From positions 124,001-188,000 of the forward strand of contig NZ_CP136514.1 of assembly GCF_032813545.1 (NCBI RefSeq): a DNA stretch of 64,000 nt, written 5' to 3'. Below, one piece after another: positions 44,531-53,773 of the stretch. Made by a program: the position numbers and the translations under genes. Positions within the stretch are counted from its first letter, which is position 1, and every line of letters begins with the position of its first letter. The notes under the pieces are model-generated. The model was not told where the DNA came from. It saw only the letters and a list, made by a program, of their open reading frames with translations, and ran no database searches. This stretch comes from Nodosilinea sp. E11 (GTDB taxonomy: Bacteria; Cyanobacteriota; Cyanobacteriia; Phormidesmidales; Phormidesmidaceae).

Positions 44531-45793
44531 CTAGACCTCCTGTAGTGCGGGTGCGGCAGCGGTGGAAGGTTGAAAGCAATCTCTCAGCACGGCTGCATTG
44601 TGGGCAATGTCGAATTGAGTTTCGATCAGGTGTCGGGCCTGGGTAGCGATCGCGGTTTTCAGGTCTGGCTGAGTCAGCAGCGTTTGCAAAGCGTTTGCTA
44701 ACCCCTCCACGTTTCGCTGAGCTACCAGCAGCCCCGTTTCTCCGTTTCGGATAATTTCGGGAATGCCGGTGACCTCGGTGGCCACGCAGGGAGTGCCCAG
44801 GGCCATGGCTTCAAGCAGGGCCGTGGGCAAACCATCCCGATTGCCATCAGTTCCAATCACGTAGGGGGCGGCAAACACGGCGGCTTGCTGCATCAAGGCA
44901 AACACGTCTCCCTGGGGACGGGGGCCGACGATGTCTACCCAATCATTGAGGTGAAGGGCAGTAATACGCGATCGCAGATCTTCCGCCATCGGCCCACTGC
45001 CTACAATCTGGCAGGTAAACTCACAGCCCCGCTGTTTCAGCAGTCCGCAGGCCTCAATTAGGTAGGTCAGCCCTTTCTTCTCCACCAGCCGACATACGGA
45101 TAGGATGCGCGGTGCCCGCTGCACCGGGGGCTGGTAGTGCAGCTCACTTAAGTCCATACCGTTGTAGATGCGACGGACGTTCCTGGCATCTGGCCCAAAC
45201 TGCTGCCGCAAATAAGCCACGTTATAATCGCTGACCGTCACCACCGTTGCCGCATCCCGCAGCTTTCGCCGCAAATCCTCCGGATCCACGTCATTGTGAA
45301 AAATGTCCTTGGCGTGGGCTGTAAAGCTGTAGGGCACATCGGCAAAGTGGGCGGCCAACCGGGCGACGCTGGTGGCGACGCTGCCAAAATGGGCGTGCAG
45401 ATGGGTGATGCCCCGCTGCCGAATTTCCTGAGCTAACCAGGCCGCCTGATACACCACACTGGATCGCTCGCCTGCGGCATAGCCCAGCTTTGGCCATAAA
45501 TCCGGCATCACGTTAGCCGCTTGTTGCAGTTCGGCCCAAAAGTAGGTGGCCGCATTGGGGGCCAGAGTGGCGATCGAAGCATTCATGCGCCCCTGGACAG
45601 GCTTTTTTAGGTAACTTACCGGCGCTCGCACTCGGGCAATTTTGTCCTGAAAATGGGTGTCTGCCGGGGGGCGCAGGGCGAAAATGTGTAGGTCTAAGCC
45701 TGCCGCCTCATGGGCCAGAATTTCATTGACGATGAAGGTCTCGGAGTAACGCGGGTAGCGTTTGACGATGTAGGCGATTTTGGGAGTAGTCAT
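44531..45793 (-). CDS. GT4-family glycosyltransferase, first
   Basis: 420-residue GT-B enzyme. The N-terminal KIAYIVKRYPRYSETFIVNE is typical of colanic-acid/exopolysaccharide-type GT4 enzymes; GITHLHAHFG carries the acceptor-side motif. The donor domain includes VRRIYNGMDL, RILSVCRLVEKKGLTYLIEA, LLEAMALGTPCVATEVTGIPE (EX7E-type) and GETGLLV. It starts 9 bp after the GT28-like gene and ends a few bases before the next GT4 gene. It probably adds a hexose to a lipid- or glycan-linked acceptor at the cytoplasmic membrane face. It is similar in fold to, but clearly different from, the second GT4, so the product likely carries at least two different linkages. Confidence 0.92.
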   Translation of the reverse strand: MTTPKIAYIVKRYPRYSETFIVNEILAHEAAGLDLHIFALRPPADTHFQDKIARVRAPVSYLKKPVQGRMNASIATLAPNAATYFWAELQQAANVMPDLWPKLGYAAGERSSVVYQAAWLAQEIRQRGITHLHAHFGSVATSVARLAAHFADVPYSFTAHAKDIFHNDVDPEDLRRKLRDAATVVTVSDYNVAYLRQQFGPDARNVRRIYNGMDLSELHYQPPVQRAPRILSVCRLVEKKGLTYLIEACGLLKQRGCEFTCQIVGSGPMAEDLRSRITALHLNDWVDIVGPRPQGDVFALMQQAAVFAAPYVIGTDGNRDGLPTALLEAMALGTPCVATEVTGIPEIIRNGETGLLVAQRNVEGLANALQTLLTQPDLKTAIATQARHLIETQFDIAHNAAVLRDCFQPSTAAAPALQEV

Positions 45794-45802
45794 GGTTTCA
45801 AT

Positions 45803-47131
45803 TCAAGATGCCCTTGGGGTGGATATCGGTTGGGCGCTCAGCAGGTGTCGCATCTCTACCAGCAGATTGTCCAAACCATTCAGGTTTACCGAGGGGCGCA
45901 CCTGGTTAGGCGCAACGGGCTGGTGAAGCCATTCAGTTAACGCGGTAGGGCTGAGGTGATCGGGATGTAGCACATCTATCAGGCCCATCTGTTGCAGTCG
46001 CTCGGCCCGAATCCACTGTTCCTGACGAGGGGTGATACGAGGCACCAATAGGGCAGGTTTTTGGAAAGACAGAATTTCGCAGGTGGTATTGTAGCCGCCC
46101 ATGGCAACGACCCGACTGGCCTGTTCTAGCAGCAGGGTTGGCTCTTCGAGGTAATCTACAATGCGTAGTTGGGGATTGTGGGATGCTCTCTCGAAGAGAG
46201 TTTGCTGAACGGCGGGCGGCATAAACGGCCCAGTTACCAGCACACCGGTCATGCCTGCGGGAAAGGTAGTCTGGGCAAACGCCTGGGCGAGGGCAGTGCC
46301 ATCCTGACCGCCCCCCACCAAGCACAGCACCAGATTGTCTTGGGGCAGGTTGAGCGCTTCTAGACTAGCCCGTAGGTTGGGACGCATATAGCTCAGGCGA
46401 GGGCGCTGATCGAGGTACCCCAGGGGCCGCATCTTGGCGACGATATCTGCTGGTAGGTCGTATTCTTGCCGCAGGTCGTACAGGCTAGGGTCGCCGTAAA
46501 TCCAGATGGCGTCGTAGTAGTGGCGCAGAGCAGCGAGACTGTCAGCCCGTCGCCAGTCTCGTCGCACGGTGTCAGGGGTATCTAGCACATCCCGCAATCC
46601 TAAAACACAGCGGATGTGGGGCTGCGATCGCACATAGTCTAAGGTGGGATCCAGTTCTCGCATAGCGCCGCGAGGCACATTGTCCACAATCAGCACATCG
46701 GGCTGAAAGCTTTTGACGGCGGTGCGGATGAGTTGCGATCGCAGCCCGATCATCTCCTTCAGTTCCAACCCCAGCCGTCGGGACTGATACTGCCCATCCT
46801 CACGTTTCTGGAGCGCGGGCAGAGTCAGGCAGTCCACCCCATCGGGCGTGGGTACATCGCTGGCGTCGCGCATGCCACTGATCATCAAAATGTCGGAGTC
46901 AATGGTTGAGCTGCCTAAGGTTTGAGCAATCAGTAAATTTCGTCGCTTGTGACCTAGCCCCATCGTGTCGTGGGAATAGAGCACGATGCGCCACCGCCGC
47001 CGCCCCTGATTGCCACTCGAAGGAGCGTCGGATTTCCCCTTAATATCTGACAACAGTGAGGAGTCAGGATTTTCCCCGGTACGAAGAAGCAACCCGGCAA
47101 GGGAAAGTCTAGTCGAGTTGATTGAAAACAA
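45803..47131 (-). CDS. MurG/GT28-like glycosyltransferase
   Basis: 442 residues and the first gene of the seven-gene operon. After about 45 variable residues comes VLYSHDTMGLGHKRRNLLIA, the glycine-rich N-terminal motif of the GT28-like group. DVLIVDNVPRGAMREL follows, and the donor domain has LVLCLVGGGQDGTALAQAF and VVAMGGYNTTCEILSFQKPA, the expected nucleotide-sugar pocket (GGxNT). C-terminal IRAERLQQMGLIDVL matches the family. An ATG near residue 59 (MGLGHK) is possible but would break the motif, so the long form is preferred. It probably performs the first or an early transfer in the pathway. CTTAA-type direct repeats 65-190 bp upstream may control it. Confidence 0.88.
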   Translation of the reverse strand: MFSINSTRLSLAGLLLRTGENPDSSLLSDIKGKSDAPSSGNQGRRRWRIVLYSHDTMGLGHKRRNLLIAQTLGSSTIDSDILMISGMRDASDVPTPDGVDCLTLPALQKREDGQYQSRRLGLELKEMIGLRSQLIRTAVKSFQPDVLIVDNVPRGAMRELDPTLDYVRSQPHIRCVLGLRDVLDTPDTVRRDWRRADSLAALRHYYDAIWIYGDPSLYDLRQEYDLPADIVAKMRPLGYLDQRPRLSYMRPNLRASLEALNLPQDNLVLCLVGGGQDGTALAQAFAQTTFPAGMTGVLVTGPFMPPAVQQTLFERASHNPQLRIVDYLEEPTLLLEQASRVVAMGGYNTTCEILSFQKPALLVPRITPRQEQWIRAERLQQMGLIDVLHPDHLSPTALTEWLHQPVAPNQVRPSVNLNGLDNLLVEMRHLLSAQPISTPRAS

Positions 47132-47195
47132 GGGATGCTCCTTTACGGCTCAGTAGACAAAATGGCTTGGGGACTATCCGCAATTCGACATTCAG

Positions 47196-47323
47196 TGGAC
47201 AAGTAAGGTTAAGGAGAAGGCTCTCCAAATTACAAACTGACTGTGCTCAGAGCATGGCAGGGACTTTTGCCCTGGCTCCCCAAAACCTTAGGCCAGCAGG
47301 TTTCTGGTTAAGTCAAGATTAAG
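47196..47323 (-). promoter_or_regulatory. Candidate OmpR-type operator (Pho-box-like repeats)
   Basis: On the minus strand, upstream of the glycan operon, CTTAATCT (47316-47323) and CTTAACCA (47305-47312) recur at 11-base spacing, the spacing used by OmpR/PhoB dimers. Nearer the gene are CTTAACCT (47206-47213) and CTTGTCCA (47196-47203), 10 bases apart. CTTAACCT repeats are the known form of the cyanobacterial Pho box. The operon's own regulator or an SphR-like protein are candidate binders. Confidence 0.4.
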
Positions 47324-47368
47324 TATTTTTAGACTATTGGCCGTCTCTAAGGCCTAGGTGAAGGTTGT

Positions 47369-47647
47369 ATGAGAACGTTTTCATCTCGAAGTTCCCGCCA
47401 TTCTTCCTGGATTGGGCTTTCCATCGACCCAATGGTCTGCACCAACAAGACAGGCTACACCTCCAGGTATGGCTCTTTGGGAAGTCTCTGCTGCAGTCAA
47501 GCCCCATCAGAGCAATGGCTTCGCGATTCTATTGGCCCAGCACAACTTTTGACTTGGGACTACTTGGCAGAGTTGATGATGACGATCGATCCTCAGCGGA
47601 GGCGCTGCCTCAGCCAAAAATGGAGCATCGGTAGGGCAATTCGGTAG
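47369..47647 (+). CDS. Possible small hypothetical protein, 92 aa
   Basis: Frame from ATG 47369, with GAAGG about five bases upstream, to 47647. It contains QWLRDSIGPAQLLTWDYLAE followed by LMMTIDPQRRRCLSQKW. The C-terminal half looks protein-like; the first half is Ser-rich and less convincing. It overlaps the convergent ATPase gene by 55 bp, and another frame is also open over the same stretch. No family recognised. It may be leader sequence rather than a gene. Confidence 0.25.
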   Translation: MRTFSSRSSRHSSWIGLSIDPMVCTNKTGYTSRYGSLGSLCCSQAPSEQWLRDSIGPAQLLTWDYLAELMMTIDPQRRRCLSQKWSIGRAIR

Positions 47648-48684
47648 CCAAACTGAGGGCCATAGATCAAACCCTTTTGCTCCAGACTGGTGAGCGCCCC
47701 CTGCAAGCCCCCGCCCCGTGAAAGCTGGTGTTTTTTGATGTAGGCGCTGGACTGGGGGCTACCGGTGGGGTCGAGGGCCAGGCTTTCGAGCACGCGGGCC
47801 TGGGTGGGGGGCAGCAACAGCAGCAGCGCTTCAAAGGTGACCGCCATATCTTGCACCAGGGCCAGCATGGTGCTGTGCACCTGGTGCGCTTGAATGAGCT
47901 CAGGCGTTGGCGAGGCGATCGCAGTGCAGGTGAGCCACAGGCGCTGGGCCAGGGTAATGGCATCTTTCATGTGACCCTGCACGTAGCTGAGAAATAGCTC
48001 CAGGGCTTGGCTTTCAGGGTCGAACTTGAGGCCCGCCGTGGCTAAGGTGCTGATTACCCAGGGTTGCAGGTCGCGATCGCTCAGGGGGGTGAGGGCAATT
48101 ACCGGCAGCTGGCTGGCGATCATCCAGGGTTCGGCTACCGTGGCAATCAGGGCGTAGCTGACCCGGCTCTGGTACTCAACCTCCTGACGTAGATGACTCT
48201 CCCACTTGCCCTGACGATCCCACGAACGCATGTGGGGAAAGTTGTGAAACATAATCACCACCTGGCAGTCGAGCCATTCTGCCAGGTATTGGGGCAGCGC
48301 CAGCAGGCACTGAAACAGGGGCCACTCTTTGCCTGGGGGCTTAGGCCACACCAGCCGCGCCTCGGCCCCCAGGGTGCAATCAACACTCAGGGGCTGATTC
48401 AGACTCCACTGCTGAATTTGAGCAATTTCGCCTGGTTCTGAGAATGCCCCCATGATGCCATCGGCCAAAAATCGCAGAAACTGACTCGCATTGCGGCAGC
48501 GCAGCAAATCGATTTCGAGACAGCGTGATTTTTCCTGACGGGCAGCATTGCGAATTAGGGTGCGGCGGCCAATGCCCGGCACCCCAATCACCACAAAATC
48601 ACTGTCTTGACGCAGCAGAGCGCAGACTTGCTCCAGTTCGTTTTCTCGGCAAACTAGGGCCTGGGGCACAAACGGATTAATCAT
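47593..48684 (-). CDS. Orphan ATPase with AAA/STAND-like fold
   Basis: 363-residue protein. The N-terminal nucleotide-binding region reads LVCRENELEQVCALLRQ and then FVVIGVPGIGRRTLIRNAAR, a P-loop in which the usual Lys (GxGKT/S) is Arg. A hydrophobic strand followed by polar residues (CQVVIMFHNFPHM) replaces a clear Walker B. ALTPLSDRDLQPWVISTL resembles the sensor region of archaeal-type ATPases, and a C-terminal winged-helix-like segment has ARVLESLALDPTGS and LTSLEQKGLIY. Many cyanobacteria carry ATP-binding proteins of this architecture with unknown function. It is divergently transcribed from the P2A ATPase over a 90-bp spacer containing a palindrome. With K replaced by R, ATP hydrolysis may be weak or absent. 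Confidence 0.65.
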   Translation of the reverse strand: MINPFVPQALVCRENELEQVCALLRQDSDFVVIGVPGIGRRTLIRNAARQEKSRCLEIDLLRCRNASQFLRFLADGIMGAFSEPGEIAQIQQWSLNQPLSVDCTLGAEARLVWPKPPGKEWPLFQCLLALPQYLAEWLDCQVVIMFHNFPHMRSWDRQGKWESHLRQEVEYQSRVSYALIATVAEPWMIASQLPVIALTPLSDRDLQPWVISTLATAGLKFDPESQALELFLSYVQGHMKDAITLAQRLWLTCTAIASPTPELIQAHQVHSTMLALVQDMAVTFEALLLLLPPTQARVLESLALDPTGSPQSSAYIKKHQLSRGGGLQGALTSLEQKGLIYGPQFGYRIALPMLHFWLRQRLR

Positions 48685-48693
48685 TTTGGCATG

Positions 48694-48712
48694 AGCACTA
48701 TTTTTTAGTGCT
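48694..48712. promoter_or_regulatory. Palindrome in the divergent promoter region
   Basis: AGCACTA-TTTTT-TAGTGCT is a perfect 7-bp inverted repeat between the start of the ATPase (48684, minus) and the P2A pump (plus). TATAAG (48712-48717), with TTGGCA 20 bp upstream, may be the pump promoter, which the palindrome would overlap as an operator. Confidence 0.45.
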
Positions 48713-48774
48713 ATAAGTGAGAGCTAGGCACTCTCGGATAGTAGCACCCCATTCTTTTGAGGAAAATTCCCCCC

Positions 48775-51627
48775 GTGGCCCACAGTACTCTCCCCGGCCA
48801 AAGCGTTTCCGCCCCTGCGTCTGCAAACCTTTGGCATACCCTCAGCCCCGAGCGGGCGATCGCGCTGTTAGAAACCAGCCCCCAGGGGCTCAGCCCCAGC
48901 GAAGCCGAGCGTCGGCAGCAGGTCTATGGCCCCAACGAGCTTCAGGAGAGGGCCACCCGCAGCCCCTGGGAAATTTTGTGGGATCAGTTCAAAAACATCA
49001 TGCTGCTGATGCTGATCGCGGTGGCCCTGGTGTCGCTGGTGCTCGATCTGCGCCAGGGGGGCTTTCCTAAGGATGCGATCGCGATTTTTGCCATCGTGCT
49101 GCTCAACGGTCTGCTGGGTTATTTGCAGGAGAGCAAGGCCGAAAAAGCCCTGGCCGCCCTCAAAAATATGACCTCATCCCGAGTGCGTACCCTGCGCCAG
49201 GGCCAGGATCAGGAGATCGACGCCAAAGCCCTGGTGCCCGGCGATGTTGTGCTGCTAGAGGCAGGGGTGCAGGTGCCCGCCGATGGCCGTTTACTCAGTG
49301 CTGCCAATTTGCAGGTGCGCGAAGCGGCCCTGACGGGCGAAGCCGAGGCGGTGATCAAGCAACCTGAGCTGCTTTTGGAATCTGAGTCTGCCCTGGGCGA
49401 TCGCCTCAACCTGGTCTACCAGGGCACCGAAGTGCTGCAAGGACGCGGTACTGTGCTGGTCACCCAGACGGGCATGACCACCGAGCTGGGCCGCATCGCC
49501 ACCCTGATTCAGTCGGTGGAGTCTGAACCCACGCCCCTCCAGCAACGTATGGCTCAGCTGGGCAATGTGCTGGTGACCGGCTCCCTGGTGCTGGTGGCTT
49601 TGGTGGTAGCGGCAGGGCTGCTGCGCACTGGCGACCTTAGCCTGTTCGACGAGCTGCTAGAAGTCTCCCTCAGCATGGCGGTGGCCGTAGTGCCAGAAGG
49701 GCTGCCCGCCGTCATCACCGTTACGCTGGCCCTGGGCACCCAGCGCATGGTGCGCCGTCACGCCTTGATTCGCAAACTGCCAGCGGTAGAAACCCTGGGC
49801 TCGGTCACCACCATCTGCTCCGACAAAACCGGCACCCTGACCCAAAACAAAATGGTGGTGCAGCAGGTGAAGACCGTGGCTCACCAGTATGAAGTCACGG
49901 GCGAAGGCTACGCCCCTGTGGGGAACCTGTTAGAGAATGGGGCGGCCATAACCCCCCAATCCGACCCTGCTCTCCAAGCCCTGCTGATGGCCTGCGCCCT
50001 CTGCAACGACGCCACCCTGAACCAGTCGGGAAGCATTTGGACGCTGTTGGGCGACCCTACCGAGGGAGCCCTGCTAGCCGTGGCGGGCAAAGGCGGGTTT
50101 GATCAAGCCACGCTGGAGCAGCAAAGTGATCGCATTGGCGAAGTGCCCTTCACCTCAGAGCGCAAGCGCATGAGCGTCGTGGTGCAGGCCCGTGCCGCCT
50201 GGCCACTGGCACCCCAGGTCATGTTCACCAAAGGCTCCGCCGAACTGGTGCTAGAACGCTGTAGCACCAGCCAGGGCGACAGTCAGCCCGAGCCGCTCAC
50301 CGAGGCTCAGCGACGGTCTATTCTGGCTCAAAACGACGCCATGGCGGCGAGCGGGCTGCGGGTGCTGGGTTTTGCCATGAAGCCTACGCCCCTGAAGCCG
50401 GAACAAGTCGCCAATCCCAACGGCAACCTAGAGCCCGAGGAGCAGAACCTGGTCTGGCTGGGCCTGGTGGGCATGCTGGATGCCCCGCGTCCCGAAGTGC
50501 GCGACGCCGTGATTGCCTGTCGGCGGGCCGGCATTCGCCCGGTGATGATTACCGGCGACCACCCGCTGACCGCTAAGGCGATCGCCGAAACCCTCGGCAT
50601 TGCCCAACCCGGCGACACCATCCTGACCGGGCGTGAGCTGAGCCATCTCTCGGCAGAAGAGCTAGAGCGCACCGTACCCCACGTCAGCGTTTACGCCCGT
50701 GTCGCCCCCGAGCACAAGCTGCGGATCGTGCAGGCGCTGCAAAAGCAGGGCGAATTTGTGGCCATGACCGGCGACGGCGTCAACGATGCCCCCGCCCTAA
50801 AGCAGGCCGACATCGGCATCGCTATGGGCATCACTGGTACCGACGTCAGCAAAGAGGCCAGCGACATGGTACTGCTTGACGACAACTTTGCCACCATCGT
50901 CGCCGCCACCGAAGAGGGGCGCGTGGTCTACGACAACATTCGCCGCTTTATTAAGTACATTTTGGGCAGCAACATTGGCGAAGTGCTGACCATCGCCGCC
51001 GCCCCGATCATGGGCCTGGGCGGGGTGCCCCTCTCGCCGCTACAAATTCTGTGGATGAACCTGGTCACAGACGGCGTGCCCGCTCTGGCCCTGGCGATGG
51101 AGCCTGCCGAACCGAACGTGATGCAGCGCCCGCCCCACAATCCCCGCGAGAGCATTTTTGCTCGCGGACTTGGCAGCTACATGGTGCGGGTGGGCATCTT
51201 GCTGGCGGTGCTAACTATTGGCCTGATGAGTTGGGCCTACCGCTACACCACCGCCCCTGGCTACCCCGGCCACCCCGACACCTGGAAGACGATGGTGTTT
51301 ACCACCCTCTGCCTGGCTCAGATGGGCCACGCTCTAGCAGCTCGCTCAGATACCCGCTTAACAGCCCAGCTCAATCCTTTGTCAAATCCTTACGTATGGG
51401 GTGCGGTTTTGCTCACCACTGGCCTGCAAGTAGTGTTGCTATACGTTCCCCCTCTGGCCCAGTTTTTTGGCCTGCATTCTCTCTCGGCGATCGAACTAGC
51501 GATTTGTTTTGGCTTCAGCGCTCTGATGTTTGCCTGGCTGGAGGCCGAAAAACTGGTGATTCAGCTGGTGCTGCGGCGCAGAATGCCTAAACCCTCTTCC
51601 CTAACCACTGCTGAAGGTACCCGATGA
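48775..51627 (+). CDS. P2A-type cation (Ca2+-like) ATPase
   Basis: About 950-residue P-type pump of the PacL/PMR1/SERCA group. N-terminal [20 protein letters not shown], actuator loop LTGEAEAV, helix-4 motif [20 protein letters not shown], phosphorylation site [57 protein letters not shown]. Helices 5 and 6 carry [10 protein letters not shown] and [13 protein letters not shown], whose Asn, Glu and Asp residues form the ion site. The exported ion is probably Ca2+, with Mn2+ or Na+/K+ as alternatives. GTG 48775 (MAHSTLPGQ) was preferred because GAGG precedes it by 12 bases; TTG 48757 would add six residues. The stop is directly followed by the ATG of exoD, so the pair is translationally coupled. 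Confidence 0.93.
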   Translation: MAHSTLPGQSVSAPASANLWHTLSPERAIALLETSPQGLSPSEAERRQQVYGPNELQERATRSPWEILWDQFKNIMLLMLIAVALVSLVLDLRQGGFPKDAIAIFAIVLLNGLLGYLQESKAEKALAALKNMTSSRVRTLRQGQDQEIDAKALVPGDVVLLEAGVQVPADGRLLSAANLQVREAALTGEAEAVIKQPELLLESESALGDRLNLVYQGTEVLQGRGTVLVTQTGMTTELGRIATLIQSVESEPTPLQQRMAQLGNVLVTGSLVLVALVVAAGLLRTGDLSLFDELLEVSLSMAVAVVPEGLPAVITVTLALGTQRMVRRHALIRKLPAVETLGSVTTICSDKTGTLTQNKMVVQQVKTVAHQYEVTGEGYAPVGNLLENGAAITPQSDPALQALLMACALCNDATLNQSGSIWTLLGDPTEGALLAVAGKGGFDQATLEQQSDRIGEVPFTSERKRMSVVVQARAAWPLAPQVMFTKGSAELVLERCSTSQGDSQPEPLTEAQRRSILAQNDAMAASGLRVLGFAMKPTPLKPEQVANPNGNLEPEEQNLVWLGLVGMLDAPRPEVRDAVIACRRAGIRPVMITGDHPLTAKAIAETLGIAQPGDTILTGRELSHLSAEELERTVPHVSVYARVAPEHKLRIVQALQKQGEFVAMTGDGVNDAPALKQADIGIAMGITGTDVSKEASDMVLLDDNFATIVAATEEGRVVYDNIRRFIKYILGSNIGEVLTIAAAPIMGLGGVPLSPLQILWMNLVTDGVPALALAMEPAEPNVMQRPPHNPRESIFARGLGSYMVRVGILLAVLTIGLMSWAYRYTTAPGYPGHPDTWKTMVFTTLCLAQMGHALAARSDTRLTAQLNPLSNPYVWGAVLLTTGLQVVLLYVPPLAQFFGLHSLSAIELAICFGFSALMFAWLEAEKLVIQLVLRRRMPKPSSLTTAEGTR

Positions 51628-52248
51628 ATGGCTGCTAACTCGCCCCGGTTTTCTGAGGAAATCAAGGCCCTCCTAGAGCGCCTGGCCCATCAGCCGCTGA
51701 CCCTGGCCCATGTGTTGAGCGAAACCGCTGAACGGGGCTTTTGCCTAGTGATTGGCCTGTTGGTGCTACCGTTTCTCTTCCCCATGCCGCCGGGGTTTAC
51801 CACCATTTTGGGGTCGGCCTGTCTGCTGTTGTCGTTGCAGATGGCGGTGGGGCGAAAAGTGCCCTGGCTGCCCCAGCGGATAGCGCAGTTTCAGTTTCCG
51901 CCCGTGCTGGCGCGGCAGGTGCTAGGCAACCTGCGGCGGGTAACACGCTTCAGCGAGCGGTTTGTACGGCCTCGCTTCACCCGGTTGGCTAACAGCCCCT
52001 CTATATGGCATGTCAACGGTGCCTGCATCAGTTGGCTGACGCTGTTGCTGATGAGCCCGGTGCCGATGACCAACCCCCTGCCAACCATCGGCATTCTCAT
52101 TTTTGTGGTGGCCACTCTCGAAGCCGATGGGGTGATGATGGTGCTGGGCTATGGGGTTATGGGGATGATTACAGCGGTGTTTGGGCTGCTGGGGTATGGC
52201 CTGTGGCGATCGCCTGATCTATTTTTACGCTGGTTCAGCGGCGGTTAA
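51628..52248 (+). CDS. exoD: ExoD-family membrane protein
   Basis: 206-residue integral membrane protein of the exopolysaccharide-synthesis ExoD family. Four or more hydrophobic helices are visible (LVIGLLVLPFLFPMPPGFTT, ILGSACLLLSLQMAVG, SWLTLLLMSPVPMTN, LPTIGILIFVVATLEADG), with the family signature around FPMPPGFTTILGS and TNPLPTIGI. ExoD was named for exopolysaccharide and alkali-sensitivity phenotypes in rhizobia; the biochemical role is unsettled. Its ATG starts at the base after the stop of the cation pump, so ion homeostasis is the more likely context here. Confidence 0.88.
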   Translation: MAANSPRFSEEIKALLERLAHQPLTLAHVLSETAERGFCLVIGLLVLPFLFPMPPGFTTILGSACLLLSLQMAVGRKVPWLPQRIAQFQFPPVLARQVLGNLRRVTRFSERFVRPRFTRLANSPSIWHVNGACISWLTLLLMSPVPMTNPLPTIGILIFVVATLEADGVMMVLGYGVMGMITAVFGLLGYGLWRSPDLFLRWFSGG

Positions 52249-52337
52249 CCAGCTAATTCTTAGCTAATGACCTACTTGTCAGACCCCGAGGGCGTCCCCG
52301 AAAATGGGGCTGAGGGTTATTCCTCCGCCGATGGTTT

Positions 52338-53773
52338 GTAATTGCTCAACTCAGTAGCCAATCAGACTGCTGTGAGGTAAGGGCACGAGAAATAGCGTCG
52401 AAGGCAGAGATACCCTGACGGCGAGCCGTATTCACCAGTGAGCGCACCTGGGCGAACAACTCTGCGCCCCAGTCGGAGCGAAAGCCATGGGTGACCTTGC
52501 GAAAGACCACACTCCATCGCAGCGCCTGTTCACTGGAATTATTGGTCGGCGGCACCGTCTCATCGTCGAGGAACAGCAGCAGATGCTCCCGAATCTTCAA
52601 GTAGCGTTTGAGCAATTGCTGACCCTCGGGCGACCTGGGCTTCAAGTTCAAAATCCCCCGTAGGCTGCCTCTCAATCGAGACCGGTACTGCCGAAGCGTG
52701 GATTCAGCCAACTGATGTCGTCGTCGATTCACGGCAATAGCACGCAGTAACAACCGCTTCATCCGAGGGGCAAACAGGTCATCGCCCGCATCAATGGCAT
52801 ACTGGCAATCCCTGAGTTGATGGGCCAGACAGACTTGCCACTGCTTGGCGGGGTGGGCCTTTTGCGCACTGAATAAATCGGAGACCCAGACCTGGGGGCG
52901 GTGCCCGGCCATCGTCTCGTCAATGACGGCCTTCCCCCGACTAGGGCGAATCACATGCAGGCACACCTGCTCATTCTGGAACACCCACTCCCACTGGTTG
53001 CGACCGTTGATGCGGGCACTGGTTTCATCGCTGCATACCAGACGGGCACGGCGCAGACGTGCGACAATTTGCGCCACTGGTGCGGCAAGTTGGGTTTGAA
53101 CCCGTTTTAGGAGGTTAGCAATTGCCCCTTCTGATATGGCCACCCCGTACAGGTCTCCCATCAGTTGGCTCAGCCGCTGATAGCTCACGGCATGACCGTA
53201 TCTCAGATACGTCACCACGCTGGCAATACTCTGTCCAAACGGCGAACCGGGCTCTAACCCTACCGGTACGGGAGCCTCATAGCTCTGCTGACAGCACGGA
53301 CAGTCTCCCCCATACCGTTCTACTCGGGTCACCTGAGGCTGAACCGGGGGCAGTTCAATCCGCTCATAGACCGCTTTGAGCTGTTGATGAGCACGTTCTA
53401 CCGCGCTGCCGCAGTGAGGGCAACGGTTCACTCGCGCTACCACCACTGGGTCGGGCGATGCGCTCAGGTCTCGGCCACCTCCCGCACGACCCACACTCGC
53501 CGTTCGCTCGCTTTGGCTTGGCTTAGAACCCTCTGAATTGGGCTTAAATCCTTTCGCCGGTGGCAAACTCGAATTGCGCGACGTTTTCTTGGTGCGTTTG
53601 CCTTTTAGCCGCTCGACGTCTGCCTGCAACGCTTGCACCATCTGCCACAGCTCTCGGATTAGAGCATCTTTCTCCTCAGAACTGAGGCCTTCTAACGGCG
53701 GCAGGTCTCTCATGCCAAAAGTCTACCACCCTCCCTCATTCGCCGGTACCCGTCAACCCAGTTGAGCAATTAC
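52338..53773 (-). mobile_element. IS66-family insertion sequence, copy 1
   Basis: 1436-bp element bounded by GTAATTGCTCAAC (52338) and its complement GTTGAGCAATTAC (53761-53773). Flanking octamers differ (GATGGTTT on the left, CAAACGTG on the right), so no target duplication remains, consistent with an adjacent deletion or recombination. The right end truncates the RIC gene. Copy 2 at 57362-58797 has the same length in the opposite orientation. Confidence 0.92.
52346..53713 (-). CDS. IS66-family transposase, copy 1
   Basis: 455-residue DDE transposase. An N-terminal leucine-zipper-like segment (ELWQMVQALQADVERLKGK) is followed by a zinc finger (NRCPHCGSAVE ... CPCCQQSYE), then the catalytic region with LVCSDETSARINGRNQW, VWVSDLFSAQKAHP, CLAHQLRDCQYAIDAGDD, and the late Glu in NNSSEQALRWSVVFRKVTHG. 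It is intact and probably active. No tnpA/tnpB accessory genes accompany it, as in the single-ORF IS66 subgroup. It differs from copy 2 at only a few residues (for example SPDPVVV versus SPDQVVV, and GSAVE versus GNAVE). Confidence 0.95.
   Translation of the reverse strand: MRDLPPLEGLSSEEKDALIRELWQMVQALQADVERLKGKRTKKTSRNSSLPPAKGFKPNSEGSKPSQSERTASVGRAGGGRDLSASPDPVVVARVNRCPHCGSAVERAHQQLKAVYERIELPPVQPQVTRVERYGGDCPCCQQSYEAPVPVGLEPGSPFGQSIASVVTYLRYGHAVSYQRLSQLMGDLYGVAISEGAIANLLKRVQTQLAAPVAQIVARLRRARLVCSDETSARINGRNQWEWVFQNEQVCLHVIRPSRGKAVIDETMAGHRPQVWVSDLFSAQKAHPAKQWQVCLAHQLRDCQYAIDAGDDLFAPRMKRLLLRAIAVNRRRHQLAESTLRQYRSRLRGSLRGILNLKPRSPEGQQLLKRYLKIREHLLLFLDDETVPPTNNSSEQALRWSVVFRKVTHGFRSDWGAELFAQVRSLVNTARRQGISAFDAISRALTSQQSDWLLS

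Noticed and set aside
47365-47634. 89-codon plus-strand frame MYENVFISKF....
   Set aside because: It overlaps a more protein-like frame (47369-47647) in the same stretch; at most one can be real and both are weak.
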